Notes under the pieces: generated by a model
What the model was told of the DNA's origin: nothing
The model's input: the letters and a program-made list of their open reading frames with translations, nothing else
Databases searched by the model: none
Shown here: positions 51,998 through 61,800 of the stretch, in pieces
Position numbering within the stretch: the first letter of the stretch is position 1
Layout: the number at the start of each line of letters is the position of its first letter
Assembly: GCF_018364065.1 (NCBI RefSeq)
Contig: NZ_JAGZMO010000001.1
Span: 124,001-188,000, forward strand
Direction of reading: 5' to 3'
From: Veillonella sp.
GTDB lineage: Bacteria > Bacillota > Negativicutes > Veillonellales > Veillonellaceae
DNA: 64,000 nucleotides
Translations under genes and position numbers: made by a program

Positions 51998-53077
51998 ATG
52001 GATACAGAACGTTTGCAAAAATATATCAGCCGCTGCGGCTATGTGTCCCGTCGTAAGGCGGAAGAACTGATTGTGGCCGGCAAAGTATTTGTTAACGGCC
52101 GTTTGGTTACTGAATTGGGTACAAAAATTAACCCTGCCGTTGACCGCGTTAAAATTGACGGTCAGCGCATTGAACCGGAAGCGTTGGTTTACTACGTGTT
52201 TAATAAGCCGAAGGGAAGTATTACATCTGTAGGAGATCCGCAAGGCCGTGCAACCGTTATGGATTATTTAAAAGACATTAAGGAACGTATCTATCCGATT
52301 GGCCGTTTGGACTACAATACGGAAGGACTTCTTTTGTTAACAAATGACGGTGCTTTGGCGCAGGCTTTAATGCATCCGTCCAAAGGTGTTAACAAAACCT
52401 ATGAAGTAAAACTTAAGGGCCGTGTAGCGGATGAGCACTTGGAGTCTTTAAGTCAGGGCGTTGAGCTTGAAGATGGCATGACTGCACCGGCGGACATTAT
52501 GGACTTCGGTTTTGACAGCAAACAGAATGTAACAACTGTGGAAATTACAATTCATGAAGGTCGCAACCGTCAGGTACGCCGCATGTTTGAACATTTCCAT
52601 TACAGCGTTTATAACTTGAAGCGCATTGCTTACGGCGGAATTACCTTGGCCGGTCTTAAACGCGGCGCTTATCGTCCATTGCGTGATGATGAAGTTCGTC
52701 AGTTGAAAGGACTTGTAGACTTACCGGTAGGCAAGATTTCCCGTAAGAATAGAGAACAACAACGAGAAGGAGCTCGTAATGCACGACGTGGCGCATTTAC
52801 CGGCACAGGTCGACGTACATCGGGCAGCGCCGGTGCATCCCGTCGTCGTGGTTCAGACGCACGAGGCGCTTCTGATTTCCGCCGTGAATCTGATACACGA
52901 GGCAATTCTTCTTCCCGTTATAGTTCAGACGCACGCCGCAGTTCCTCCACAAGAGGTACAGCTGATTCTCGCTACGGTTCAGATGCACGCCGTAGTTCCA
53001 CTCGACGTTCTGATATGCGTGGCACAAGCGGAAACGGTGGTCGCGGTGATGCAGGTAAACGAGGAGGCCGTCCATGA
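51998..53077 (+). CDS. rluB: RluB/RsuA-family pseudouridine synthase with Arg/Ser tail
   Basis: 359 residues. N-terminal S4 domain (ERLQKYISRCGYVSRRKAEELI), catalytic domain with the aspartate in GRLDYNTEGLLLLTNDG and the EGRNRQVRRMF motif, ending near residue 240. The last 115 residues are a disordered Arg/Ser/Gly tail with repeated SDARRSS/SDARG units. Modifies 23S rRNA; the tail may bind RNA. AAGAGG before the ATG. Standard neighbour of scpB. Overlaps the next gene by 4 bases. Confidence 0.93.
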   Translation: MDTERLQKYISRCGYVSRRKAEELIVAGKVFVNGRLVTELGTKINPAVDRVKIDGQRIEPEALVYYVFNKPKGSITSVGDPQGRATVMDYLKDIKERIYPIGRLDYNTEGLLLLTNDGALAQALMHPSKGVNKTYEVKLKGRVADEHLESLSQGVELEDGMTAPADIMDFGFDSKQNVTTVEITIHEGRNRQVRRMFEHFHYSVYNLKRIAYGGITLAGLKRGAYRPLRDDEVRQLKGLVDLPVGKISRKNREQQREGARNARRGAFTGTGRRTSGSAGASRRRGSDARGASDFRRESDTRGNSSSRYSSDARRSSSTRGTADSRYGSDARRSSTRRSDMRGTSGNGGRGDAGKRGGRP

Positions 53078-54315
53078 GACGAATTATAGTAGTAGGTGCG
53101 GGAGCCGCCGGCCTTATGGCTGCAACTATCGCAGCTCGTGAAGGTGCGGTAGTCACGTTGATTGAAAAGATGAACATGATCGGTAAGAAGATGGGGATTA
53201 CCGGCAAAGGCCGTTGCAATATTACGAACAATGCCCCTATTGAAGATTTTATCGCCCATACACCGGGGAACGGCAAGTTCCTCATGAGTGCCTATCAGCA
53301 ATTTGATAATAGAGACTTGTTAGGGCTTTTGGACCACTGGAAATTAAAAACTAAGGTGGAACGGGGCGGCCGTATTTTCCCTGAGTCTGATTCGGCCTTA
53401 GAAGTACGCGATATGTTCATGCGCGTATTCAAAAGTTATGGCGGCAAATTACACTTGAACGAAGCCGTTAAAGAGATTATTGTTGAAGATGGCCAGGTTA
53501 AAGGAGTTGTTACAACTCGTGAAACCTATTATGGCGATGCCGTAATTATCGCTACCGGCGGTTTGTCTTATCCATTGACCGGATCCACCGGCGACGGGTA
53601 CGAATTGACAAAAGCCGTAGGTCATAGCATTACCGATTTGCGTCCATCCTTAGTACCTTTAGAGACTGAGGAAAAATGGGTGCAGGAAGTTATGGGTTTA
53701 AGCTTACGCAATGTGGAATTGTCTGTAGTCGCTAAGAATAAAGTACAAGCGAAACAGTTCGGCGAAATGATGTTTACTCATTTCGGCATTACGGGACCGA
53801 TTGTTCTATCTTTAAGCCATACGGTTGGCAAGCTCATGAAAAAGAAAAACGTCGGTGCAATTACATTGGAAATTAATTTGAAACCGGCTCTTACAGCGGA
53901 GCAATTGGATTTACGCGTTCAGAAAGATTTCCAGTTATATTCCAAGAAGCAATTGTCCAATGGTCTGAAGGATTTGCTGCCACAACGACTCATTCCGATT
54001 ATTATTCAGGAAGCGGACCTGAGCGGCGATAAATTCATCAACCAGATTAGCAAAGAAGAACGTTTGAATCTGGTTCGCACATTGCAACATTTAACATTGC
54101 GATTTAAAAAGCTTCGCCCTATTGCGGAAGCTATCGTAACGTCCGGTGGCATTTCTGTAAAAGAATTTACACCGCGCACTATGGAATCCAAACTTATTAA
54201 AGGGTTGTACGGTGCCGGCGAAGTTATGGATGTGGACGCCTTCACAGGCGGTTATAACTTACAAGCTGCATTCTCTATGGGCTATGTGGCCAGCCATGCA
54301 CGCCGTGCACGGTGA
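53074..54315 (+). CDS. BaiN/HI0933-family FAD-dependent oxidoreductase
   Basis: 413 residues. N-terminal FAD-binding Rossmann motif IIVVGAGAAGLMAATIAA, then NMIGKKMGITGKGRCNITN, GGLSYPLTGSTGDGYELT, and the C-terminal SGGISVKEFTPRTMESKLIKGLYGAGEVMDVDAFTGGYNLQAA signature. Family members are flavoproteins of largely unknown reaction, in one case a bile-acid reductase. GAGGAGG lies before the ATG. Confidence 0.9.
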   Translation: MRRIIVVGAGAAGLMAATIAAREGAVVTLIEKMNMIGKKMGITGKGRCNITNNAPIEDFIAHTPGNGKFLMSAYQQFDNRDLLGLLDHWKLKTKVERGGRIFPESDSALEVRDMFMRVFKSYGGKLHLNEAVKEIIVEDGQVKGVVTTRETYYGDAVIIATGGLSYPLTGSTGDGYELTKAVGHSITDLRPSLVPLETEEKWVQEVMGLSLRNVELSVVAKNKVQAKQFGEMMFTHFGITGPIVLSLSHTVGKLMKKKNVGAITLEINLKPALTAEQLDLRVQKDFQLYSKKQLSNGLKDLLPQRLIPIIIQEADLSGDKFINQISKEERLNLVRTLQHLTLRFKKLRPIAEAIVTSGGISVKEFTPRTMESKLIKGLYGAGEVMDVDAFTGGYNLQAAFSMGYVASHARRAR

Positions 54316-54378
54316 TGTGGAGTAAAACGTATTACAAATAAAACATGTAAACATAAATCAAAGTAAGGAGTATTTTCT

Positions 54379-55068
54379 ATGTCGTTATCGAAACGTATTG
54401 CCGTTGCTGTAGATGGACCGGCCGGAGCCGGAAAGAGTAGTATTTCAAAAGTGGTGGCTAAAAAACTGGGCTACTTATATATTGATACAGGAGCCATGTA
54501 CCGCGCTGTAACGTGGGCCGTATTAACTAATAAGATTAATCCGTCTGATGAAAAAGCGGTCGCCCAATTATTAAATGATCTGACTCTTCGTTTAGAGCCA
54601 ACGGAAAATACTTTTCGCGTTTTTGTAAATGATAAGGAAGTAACAGACTTCATACGTACACAGGAAGTAAATGCCAATGTGTCACAGGTGGCATCGCTCA
54701 AATTGGTGCGTGAATACTTGGTGGCACAGCAACGCGTCATGGCCTCCCAAGGCGGCGTCATTTTAGACGGTCGTGATATCGGATCTGTAGTGCTTCCTAA
54801 AGCGGAACTGAAGATTTACTTAACAGCGTCCGTAGAAGCCCGCGCCAAACGCCGCTGGCTAGAAGTAAAGGATAAAGAGCCTGTTACACTAAAAGAGATT
54901 GAAGAAAGTGTAAAAGCTCGCGATACAATGGACACAACTCGTAAGGAATCTCCATTAGTTTGCGTGCCGGAAGCTATCGTAGTAAACTCCGACAACCTTA
55001 CTTTTGATGAAACTGTTAATCGTATGTTAGAATTAATTCGTGAGGCTGAACAGAAAGCTCACGCTTAA
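54379..55068 (+). CDS. cmk: Cytidylate kinase
   Basis: 229 residues: VDGPAGAGKSSISKVVAKKLGYLYIDTGAMYRAVTW at the N-terminus (Walker A), LDGRDIGSVVLP and RDTMDTTRKESPL. Phosphorylates CMP and dCMP. AAGGAG upstream. The order cmk-plsC-ispH/S1-der is typical of Clostridia and Negativicutes. Confidence 0.97.
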   Translation: MSLSKRIAVAVDGPAGAGKSSISKVVAKKLGYLYIDTGAMYRAVTWAVLTNKINPSDEKAVAQLLNDLTLRLEPTENTFRVFVNDKEVTDFIRTQEVNANVSQVASLKLVREYLVAQQRVMASQGGVILDGRDIGSVVLPKAELKIYLTASVEARAKRRWLEVKDKEPVTLKEIEESVKARDTMDTTRKESPLVCVPEAIVVNSDNLTFDETVNRMLELIREAEQKAHA

Positions 55069-55203
55069 ATATTGAAATTGAGCACAAATGCTCCTGTTTA
55101 CCCTTTGAGAATATATGAACTCTTGAAGTTAAACAATGAGGCTGACATGAGGCTCAAATTTATTTGGTAGTTAAAAACATAGTTTTGAAAAGAAGGTGTG
55201 CTT

Positions 55204-55818
55204 GTGAATAAAGCTTCAGAATTATTGTGGCGCAGTGCCTTCCATGTAGTATATAAGTGGATTTACAACATAGATATTGTGGGGCGGGAGAATTTTCCAA
55301 AAGAAGGTCCCGTTATTGTAGCACCTAACCACATGAGTAATAATGATCCGTGCGTAAGCGGTCTTGCCTTGCCACGCCACGTAAACTTTATGGCCAAGGA
55401 AGAGTTGTTCAAAAATCCTATTTCCAATTTCTTCTGTACTTGGCTGGGAGCATTTCCGTTGCGTCGCGGCGGTGTAGATAAAATCGCAATTCGCCATGCA
55501 ATGAATTTGTTGAAAGACAACAAAGTTCTTGGCATATTCCCGGAAGGTACTCGTCAAAAGAATGACAAATTGGGCCGTTTCCATGACGGCGTAGCCTCAA
55601 TGGCTTTGCGTACAGGTGTAGACATAGTGCCTTTGGCTATTATGGGGACTCGAGATATTAAACGCAATCAGGTGGCAGCGGTAATTGGCAAACCAATCAA
55701 AGTGACTAAAGAAAAGCCGACTGCTGAAGCCATTGCTCGTGTAAATGATGAACTTCGAGCTCGATTGGAAGAGCTCATGTCCGACTATCGTCAGTCTCAT
55801 CCGGACTTTAAACGTTAG
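55204..55818 (+). CDS. plsC: 1-acyl-sn-glycerol-3-phosphate acyltransferase
   Basis: 204 residues from the GTG at 55204 (AGAAGG 7 bases upstream; the GTG at 55198 is too close). PlsC motifs: NHMSNNDP (NHx4D), GVDKIAIRHA, FPEGTRQKN and IVPLAIMGT. Makes phosphatidic acid. Works with plsY and gpsA further downstream. Confidence 0.94.
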   Translation: MNKASELLWRSAFHVVYKWIYNIDIVGRENFPKEGPVIVAPNHMSNNDPCVSGLALPRHVNFMAKEELFKNPISNFFCTWLGAFPLRRGGVDKIAIRHAMNLLKDNKVLGIFPEGTRQKNDKLGRFHDGVASMALRTGVDIVPLAIMGTRDIKRNQVAAVIGKPIKVTKEKPTAEAIARVNDELRARLEELMSDYRQSHPDFKR

Positions 55819-55861
55819 TTAAGAATAGAGGTCAAAGTCATTTATCAGTTACAGGCATAGG

Positions 55862-55896
55862 CCAAAGACAGTTATTTGATATGTAACTGTCTTTGG
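55862..55896 (+). other. Strong stem-loop after plsC, no T run
   Basis: Perfect 13-bp stem CCAAAGACAGTTA / TAACTGTCTTTGG with a 9-base loop, followed by AATTAAATAAAAA. Not a classical terminator. A weak promoter may follow (TACAAT at 55998-56003) for ispH. Confidence 0.5.
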
Positions 55897-56024
55897 AATT
55901 AAATAAAAACAGGTCTGATTCGAAAACTTGACGGTAATATATAAAAAAAATTTGTAAAACTTACAAATTCCTGTTTTCAAGATAATTTAAACGTAGTACA
56001 ATAGATAGCGTAAGAGGTAAGATA

Positions 56025-57935
56025 ATGGAAATTATCAAGGCAAAGAATTGCGGCTTTTGTTATGGCGTAAAGCGCGCTGTAAATATGGCGGAAGAAACGT
56101 CAAAAGAAACAGACAAAAGTTATACACTGGGCCCTATTATTCACAATCCACAAGTTGTGGGAAGTTTGGAAGATAAAGGCGTATTCTCGGTAAACACGTT
56201 GAACGAAATCCCCGGCGGGACTGTTATTATCCGCTCTCATGGTGTAGGACCGGCCATTTATGAAGAAGCTTCTAAGAAAGGCCTTAACGTTGTGGATGCC
56301 ACCTGTCCTCATGTGACAAGAGCGCAGCAGGATGCAAAATCCGTTGTAGACTCAGGCATGAAATTAGTTATTTTAGGCGAAAAAAAGCATCCTGAGGTGA
56401 TTAGCATCAACTTATGGGCAGGAAACGAAGGTATAGTTATCGAATCTGAAGAAGAGGCTGAAAATATTCCTTTCGTGGAAAATATGGGCGTTGTAGTGCA
56501 AACAACCTTTTCACAATTTAAGTTTCAAAGTATAATAGACATATTAGAGAAAAAATCTAAGAATCTAAAGGTTTTCAAAACGATTTGTACAGCCACTCAA
56601 GAGCGTCAAAACTCAGCCGTGGAACTGGCAAAAACGGTGGACCTTATGATTGTGGTAGGTGGGAAAAACAGCGGTAACACGACTCGACTGGCAGAGGTAT
56701 GTCGTGACGTTGGATGCCCTACGTACCATATAGAAACTTCTACTGAATTACAATTGTCATGGTTCACACATGCACAAACAGTAGGAGTCACAGCCGGTGC
56801 ATCGACACCCGACTGGATAATTAAGGAGGTCATTGACACAATGAGTGAATTCGAAGAATTATTAGCCAAAGAATCTGACTGGGCAGAAGATCTAAAGAAA
56901 GGATCTGTAGTACAAGGGGTAGTAGCACAGGTTGAAGACGACCGTGCATGGATTTCCTTCGGTTACAAAACAGAAGCTATTTTAAATCGCACTGAAATTT
57001 CCTATCCGGCACCAGCCTCTGCAAAAGACGTGCTTAAGGAAGGCGACGAAATTAAAGCTGTTATCATGAACCACATTAAAGAAGATAATCCTATCTACTT
57101 ATCTGTTACTCGTTTGGCTAAAGACGAAGATTGGCAGTATGTACAGGAAGCACAGGAAAAAGATGAACCAATCATCTGTAAAGGCGTTGACGCTATCCCT
57201 GCAGGTCTTGTTGTAACTGTTAAATCCCTACGTGGTTTTATTCCATTGTCTCAAGGGGATGTACACTTCGTTAAATCTCTTGACAACTTGGTAGGTACTG
57301 AGTTCGAAGCTAAAGTATTGGAAATCGATGAAAAGAAAAACCGTTTGGTTCTTTCCCGTCGTGCCGTACTTGAAGTAGCTCGTCAAGCTAAATTGGAAGA
57401 AGCATTGAAAAACATCACTGTAGGCGAAAACTACAAAGGTATTGTACGTAAAATCATGCCTTACGGTGCGTTTGTAGATATTGGCGGTATCGAAGGTTTA
57501 CTTCATATCTCCGATATTTCCTGGCATAAAATTAAACGCGTTGAAGACGTGTTGACTGTTGGTCAGGAAATCGAAGTTAAATTACAGTCCTTCGATCAGG
57601 AAAGCAACAAACTTTCCTTGTCCTTAAAAGCTTTAACTAAGAGCCCATGGGACGAAGCTGAAGAAAACATCCATGTTGGTGATGTTATCACCGGCAAAGT
57701 TGTACGTTTGGTAGCTTACGGTGCATTCGTAGCTGTTAACGACGACATCCAAGGTTTACTTCACATTTCCCAAATTACAAAACAACGTAATGCGAAAGTT
57801 GAAGACTACTTGAACCGCGGTCAAGAAGTACAAGTTAAAGTTATTTCCCTTAACAAAGACGAAAAGAAACTTGGCTTGGCTTTGACTGAATTAATGGAAC
57901 CGGTTGAAACTGCTGCAGAAGCTGACGCTGAATAA
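56025..57935 (+). CDS. ispH: IspH (HMBPP reductase)-ribosomal protein S1 fusion
   Basis: 636 residues. Residues 1-272 are IspH with the iron-sulfur cysteines C12, C94 (DATCPHV) and C188 (TICTAT), plus the catalytic-region TQERQ: last step of the MEP isoprenoid pathway. Residues 273-636 are four S1 RNA-binding domains (starts near WAEDLKKGSVVQG, KDEPIICKGV, VGENYKGIVRKIMPYGAFVDIG, VGDVITGKVVRLVAYGAFVAVN), a ribosomal protein S1 form. The fusion is known from Clostridia and Negativicutes. An internal AAGGAGGT followed 10 bases later by ATG at 56841, in frame, could give a separate 364-residue S1. Confidence 0.95.
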   Translation: MEIIKAKNCGFCYGVKRAVNMAEETSKETDKSYTLGPIIHNPQVVGSLEDKGVFSVNTLNEIPGGTVIIRSHGVGPAIYEEASKKGLNVVDATCPHVTRAQQDAKSVVDSGMKLVILGEKKHPEVISINLWAGNEGIVIESEEEAENIPFVENMGVVVQTTFSQFKFQSIIDILEKKSKNLKVFKTICTATQERQNSAVELAKTVDLMIVVGGKNSGNTTRLAEVCRDVGCPTYHIETSTELQLSWFTHAQTVGVTAGASTPDWIIKEVIDTMSEFEELLAKESDWAEDLKKGSVVQGVVAQVEDDRAWISFGYKTEAILNRTEISYPAPASAKDVLKEGDEIKAVIMNHIKEDNPIYLSVTRLAKDEDWQYVQEAQEKDEPIICKGVDAIPAGLVVTVKSLRGFIPLSQGDVHFVKSLDNLVGTEFEAKVLEIDEKKNRLVLSRRAVLEVARQAKLEEALKNITVGENYKGIVRKIMPYGAFVDIGGIEGLLHISDISWHKIKRVEDVLTVGQEIEVKLQSFDQESNKLSLSLKALTKSPWDEAEENIHVGDVITGKVVRLVAYGAFVAVNDDIQGLLHISQITKQRNAKVEDYLNRGQEVQVKVISLNKDEKKLGLALTELMEPVETAAEADAE

Positions 57936-58026
57936 TTTTATATAGCCTATATTGGAGCTGTTCCGATAAAAACTAAATAGTTTTACCATTCGAATAGCCG
58001 CTGATGTAACTAATATAGAATCACAT

Positions 58027-58063
58027 AACTGTGAAGTGGATTTCCACTTCACAGTTTTTATTT
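58027..58063 (+). terminator. Terminator after ispH-S1
   Basis: Perfect 14-bp stem AACTGTGAAGTGGA / TCCACTTCACAGTT with a 2-base loop, then TTTATTTG. The gap to der (57936-58197) contains nothing else clear. Confidence 0.88.
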
Positions 58064-58197
58064 GTTTATAAAGTTGATTGGAGTTATAGAACAAAACGTG
58101 TTGATTGCTTATGGCCAATTAATGCTGCATCTTTATAGATTGACTGTAATATGATAAAATATATAGTGATATTTTATGTGTAATTGAGGTGATTATC

Positions 58198-59532
58198 ATG
58201 GCCAAACCATTAGTCGCAGTCGTAGGACGACCAAACGTAGGTAAATCGACTTTATTTAACGCCATTGTAAACAAGCGAATTTCCATCGTGGAAGATATTC
58301 CCGGTGTAACGCGGGATAGAATTTATTTTGACGCTGAGTGGCTCAATCGGGAGTTCACCATGATTGATACAGGCGGGATTGAGTTTATTACCGCCGACAG
58401 TCATGTAATTCCTAAGATGATGAGACTTCAGGCAGAGCTTGCCATTGAAGAAGCTGACGTTATCTTATTCGTTGTAGACGGTAAACAAGGTATTGTTCCG
58501 GCTGACGAAGAAGTAGCGAATATTTTACGTGCCAGCGGCAAACCGATTATTCTTGTAGTAAACAAGATTGACAGCATCAGTCAGGAAGCTAATATTTATG
58601 AATTCTATAATTTAGGTATTGGCGATCCAATTGGTATTTCTGCTAAAAACTTAATGAATTTAGGTGATCTCTTGGACGATGTGGTGAAAAACTTCCCACC
58701 GGCGGGCACTAATACAGAGGACGAAGATACAATTCATGTTGCCTTGATTGGCCGTCCGAATGTTGGTAAATCGTCCCTTACAAATGCCTTATTGGGTCAG
58801 GACCGCGTTATCGTAAGTGATGTGGCAGGTACCACTCGCGACTCCATCGATACGCACTGGACTCATGACGGGCAAAAGTTTATCCTCATCGATACAGCCG
58901 GTATGCGCCGTAAGGCGAAAATCGATGCGCCTGTAGAACGTTACAGCATCGTTCGCTCCTTGCGCTCCGTAGACCGTGCAGACGTTGTTGTACTCGTACT
59001 TGACGGTGTAGACGGCGTTACTGAACAGGACAAGAAAATTGCCGGTTACGCTCATGAAGCAGGCAAGGGGATTATCATTGTAGTGAACAAATGGGACTTA
59101 GTCGAAAAAGACGATAAGACCACTTTGCGCTATACAGAAGATATTTACGATGAAATGGCATTCCTTCGTTACGCGCCGATTTTATTCGCCTCCGCTTTAA
59201 CGAAGCAGCGTATCCATCGCTTGGCGGATTTGATTAAATTCGTTTCTGAACAGCAGCACATGCGTGTATCCACAAGCGTTCTTAACCAGGTATTATCTGA
59301 TGCACAGAACGTTAACCCTGTGCCTTCCAGAAACGGTCGTCTGCCTAAGATTTACTACATGACGCAGGCGTCGGTAAAACCGCCTACATTTATCCTCTTC
59401 GTAAATGAACCGGAGTTAATCCATTTCTCCTATATGCGATTCCTGGAAAATCGTCTGCGCGAATCGTTCGGCTTTGAAGGTACGCCGATTCGATTAATCT
59501 TACGCGGTAAGAAGGGAAATGACGATGAGTGA
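58198..59532 (+). CDS. der: Ribosome-assembly GTPase Der (EngA)
   Basis: 444 residues from the ATG at 58198 (GAGGTG upstream). Two G domains in tandem: VAVVGRPNVGKSTLFNAI with DTGGIEF and NKID; then ALIGRPNVGKSSLTNALLG with DTAGMRRKAK and NKWD; C-terminal KH-like domain. Essential for 50S maturation. plsY starts inside its last codons. Confidence 0.97.
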   Translation: MAKPLVAVVGRPNVGKSTLFNAIVNKRISIVEDIPGVTRDRIYFDAEWLNREFTMIDTGGIEFITADSHVIPKMMRLQAELAIEEADVILFVVDGKQGIVPADEEVANILRASGKPIILVVNKIDSISQEANIYEFYNLGIGDPIGISAKNLMNLGDLLDDVVKNFPPAGTNTEDEDTIHVALIGRPNVGKSSLTNALLGQDRVIVSDVAGTTRDSIDTHWTHDGQKFILIDTAGMRRKAKIDAPVERYSIVRSLRSVDRADVVVLVLDGVDGVTEQDKKIAGYAHEAGKGIIIVVNKWDLVEKDDKTTLRYTEDIYDEMAFLRYAPILFASALTKQRIHRLADLIKFVSEQQHMRVSTSVLNQVLSDAQNVNPVPSRNGRLPKIYYMTQASVKPPTFILFVNEPELIHFSYMRFLENRLRESFGFEGTPIRLILRGKKGNDDE

Positions 59533-60145
59533 TTATAATTTAACGATTATCTGGTTGAGTTTAGGAGCCTATTTATTAGGTTCTATTCCTTCCGGATTGA
59601 TTATAGGAAAGCTCTTCTTCAACACGGACGTGCGTCAATACGGCAGCAAGAACATCGGTGCCACCAATACGTACCGCGTGTTGGGCATGAAAGCGGCGCT
59701 TCCTGTATTTTTGGCCGATGCTGCCAAAGGTATGGCCGGTGTATGGTTATTTTCGCCGGACCAAAACCTAATGCTCTTAGGTGGCATTTTAGCCATGGTA
59801 GGACATAACTGGTCGGTCTTCCTGGGATTTAAAGGGGGCCGCGGCGTAGCCACAGGTCTGGGGGTACTCATATTCCTTGTACCGCTTACCTCGGCTATCT
59901 GTTTCGCCGTATGGGCCGTTATTGTGGCACTTACCAAGTATGTGTCCCTCGGATCTATCGTAGGGGCCGCCCTGGTGCCAATTTTGATGTTTGTATTTGA
60001 TGAACCGCTTTGGTATATTGTATTCGGCTTTGTAGCCGCTTTATTTGTTATCCTTCGTCATCGGGAAAATATTATGCGTTTGTTAAAGGGTACTGAATTA
60101 AAAGTGGAACGAACAGAAACCGATAAAGATCATGCATCCCATTAA
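59525..60145 (+). CDS. plsY: Acyl-phosphate glycerol-3-phosphate acyltransferase PlsY
   Basis: 206 residues from the ATG at 59525, 7 bases after AAGGGA; an ATG two codons earlier is too close to that site. Several membrane helices with the PlsY motifs YLLGSIPSGLIIGKLF, RQYGSKNIGATNTYRVLG and WSVFLGFKGGRGVATGLG. First acylation step of phospholipid synthesis. Overlaps der; followed by gpsA, which makes its substrate. Confidence 0.96.
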   Translation: MSDYNLTIIWLSLGAYLLGSIPSGLIIGKLFFNTDVRQYGSKNIGATNTYRVLGMKAALPVFLADAAKGMAGVWLFSPDQNLMLLGGILAMVGHNWSVFLGFKGGRGVATGLGVLIFLVPLTSAICFAVWAVIVALTKYVSLGSIVGAALVPILMFVFDEPLWYIVFGFVAALFVILRHRENIMRLLKGTELKVERTETDKDHASH

Positions 60146-60158
60146 TTAAGGAGGCATC

Positions 60159-61160
60159 ATGAAGGTAACTATTTTAGGCTCCGGCAGTTGGGGGACCGCT
60201 TTGGCTCTAAAAAGCGTGCAAGCCGGCAACGATACATATTTGTATTGCCGACAACCTCAAGTGGCGGATACGATGAATAAAACGCGTGAAAACGGGACAT
60301 ATTTGCCGGGAGTCACTCTTCCGGAAGCTCTTCACATAGAATCTGATTTAGCTCTTTGTATGGATAAAACTCAAATCGTATTGGTCGTAACACCGTCCAT
60401 TTACGTGCGCTCCATATTGGAGCAGATTCAACCGCTCGTCACAGCAGATACAATTATTGTCATCTGTTCCAAAGGGATTGAGCGTCAAACCGGAACCCGC
60501 TTATCCGAAGTGGCTCGAGAAGTGGTAGGAGCTATTACGCCACATATCGCCATTTTATCGGGGCCAAATCATGCGGAAGAAATTGGACGCGATTTACCGG
60601 CCGCTACTGTAATTGCCGCCACCGATATGGAGACGGCGAAAACAGTTCAAAACGCCTTGAATACGAGCACGTTCCGCGTGTATGTGAACGAAGATATGAC
60701 CGGCGTGGAATTATCCGGTACGACTAAAAATATTATCGCCTTGGCTGCCGGTATTGCAGACGGCATGGCCCTAGGGGATAACTGTAAAGCCTTATTGCTT
60801 ACGCGCGGTCTGCACGAGATGGCCAAGTTCGGTACTGCACTGGGTGCGCGACGTGAAACTTACGCCGGCCTGGCCGGTATGGGCGATCTTATTGCCACCT
60901 GTATGAGTAAGCATAGCCGCAACCGTTTGGCCGGTCAGAAGCTGGCTGACGGCGAATCTATGGATTACATTGTGAACCATTCCAAGATGGTGGTGGAAGG
61001 CTTTTTCGCGGTAAAAACTGTGTATGAAATCGGTCAATCCAAGGGACTTGATTTACCGATTACGGAAGCGCTGTATAAGATTTTATATGAATCAAAACAG
61101 CCCCGTGATGTGCTTATTGAATTAATGGGCCGTAATGTAAAAGATGAAATGAATTTATAA
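60159..61160 (+). CDS. gpsA: Glycerol-3-phosphate dehydrogenase [NAD(P)+]
   Basis: 333 residues. NAD-binding start VTILGSGSWGTALALKSVQAG, SKGIERQTGTRLSE, LSGPNHAEEIGRDLPAA and the catalytic-lysine helix GTTKNIIALAAGIADGMALGDN. Makes sn-glycerol 3-phosphate for PlsY. AAGGAGG before the ATG. Followed by a gap with a TATAAT at 61205-61210 that may serve rsmD. Confidence 0.97.
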   Translation: MKVTILGSGSWGTALALKSVQAGNDTYLYCRQPQVADTMNKTRENGTYLPGVTLPEALHIESDLALCMDKTQIVLVVTPSIYVRSILEQIQPLVTADTIIVICSKGIERQTGTRLSEVAREVVGAITPHIAILSGPNHAEEIGRDLPAATVIAATDMETAKTVQNALNTSTFRVYVNEDMTGVELSGTTKNIIALAAGIADGMALGDNCKALLLTRGLHEMAKFGTALGARRETYAGLAGMGDLIATCMSKHSRNRLAGQKLADGESMDYIVNHSKMVVEGFFAVKTVYEIGQSKGLDLPITEALYKILYESKQPRDVLIELMGRNVKDEMNL

Positions 61161-61241
61161 TAAATTTTCTTGGAAGATTACTTTTATTTTGGCTTATTAT
61201 ATACTATAATTATATGATGAGTGTTGGCATTCGAGGAAGGT

Positions 61242-61796
61242 ATGAGAATTATAGCAGGACGTGCTAAAGGTCACACCTTAAAAGCACCAAAAGGTCTTCA
61301 AACAAGGCCCACTCAAGATCGAGTAAGAGAAAGTATTTTTAATGTATTGTCAAATTATGGATTCCACGAAGCGACAGTGCTTGATTTATTTTCCGGCACC
61401 GGTGCCTTTGCACTAGAGGCTGTAAGCCGTGGGGCAGAGAGTGCATATTGCGTTGATAAGGCTACAAGCCGTATTATCAAAGAAAATATTGCACATTGTC
61501 GCATGGACGATGAGGTTACTGTGTTAGCCACAACGATTCAGGCTGCAGGCGCCCAATTACAGGGTAAGACGTTTGACTACATTTTTTCCGACCCTCCTTA
61601 TGAGCGAGGATTTGTAGCGACTACGTTTGAAGTGATTGAAAAGCATCGATTAATAAAAGAAAATGGAATGCTTATTATGGAACACCATGAAAAGGAATTG
61701 ATTGAGTTGCCGGAAGGTTGGTCGATTGTAAAAGAGCAACAATTTGGGTATACTAAGATTACCTATTGTGTGCCATATGAGCTTGAAAGGAGCTAA
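61242..61796 (+). CDS. rsmD: 16S rRNA (guanine966-N2)-methyltransferase
   Basis: 184 residues from the ATG at 61242 (GAGGAAGG upstream). MRIIAGRAKGHTLKAPKGLQTRPTQDRVRES N-terminus, SAM motif VLDLFSGTGAFALEAVSRG and the catalytic FSDPPYERG. The rsmD-coaD pairing is conserved in Firmicutes. Confidence 0.95.
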   Translation: MRIIAGRAKGHTLKAPKGLQTRPTQDRVRESIFNVLSNYGFHEATVLDLFSGTGAFALEAVSRGAESAYCVDKATSRIIKENIAHCRMDDEVTVLATTIQAAGAQLQGKTFDYIFSDPPYERGFVATTFEVIEKHRLIKENGMLIMEHHEKELIELPEGWSIVKEQQFGYTKITYCVPYELERS

Positions 61797-61800
61797 TGGA

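Noticed and set aside
56025..57935. IspH-S1 fusion as an assembly error
   Set aside because: Frame is continuous, and this fusion is established in Clostridia and Negativicutes.
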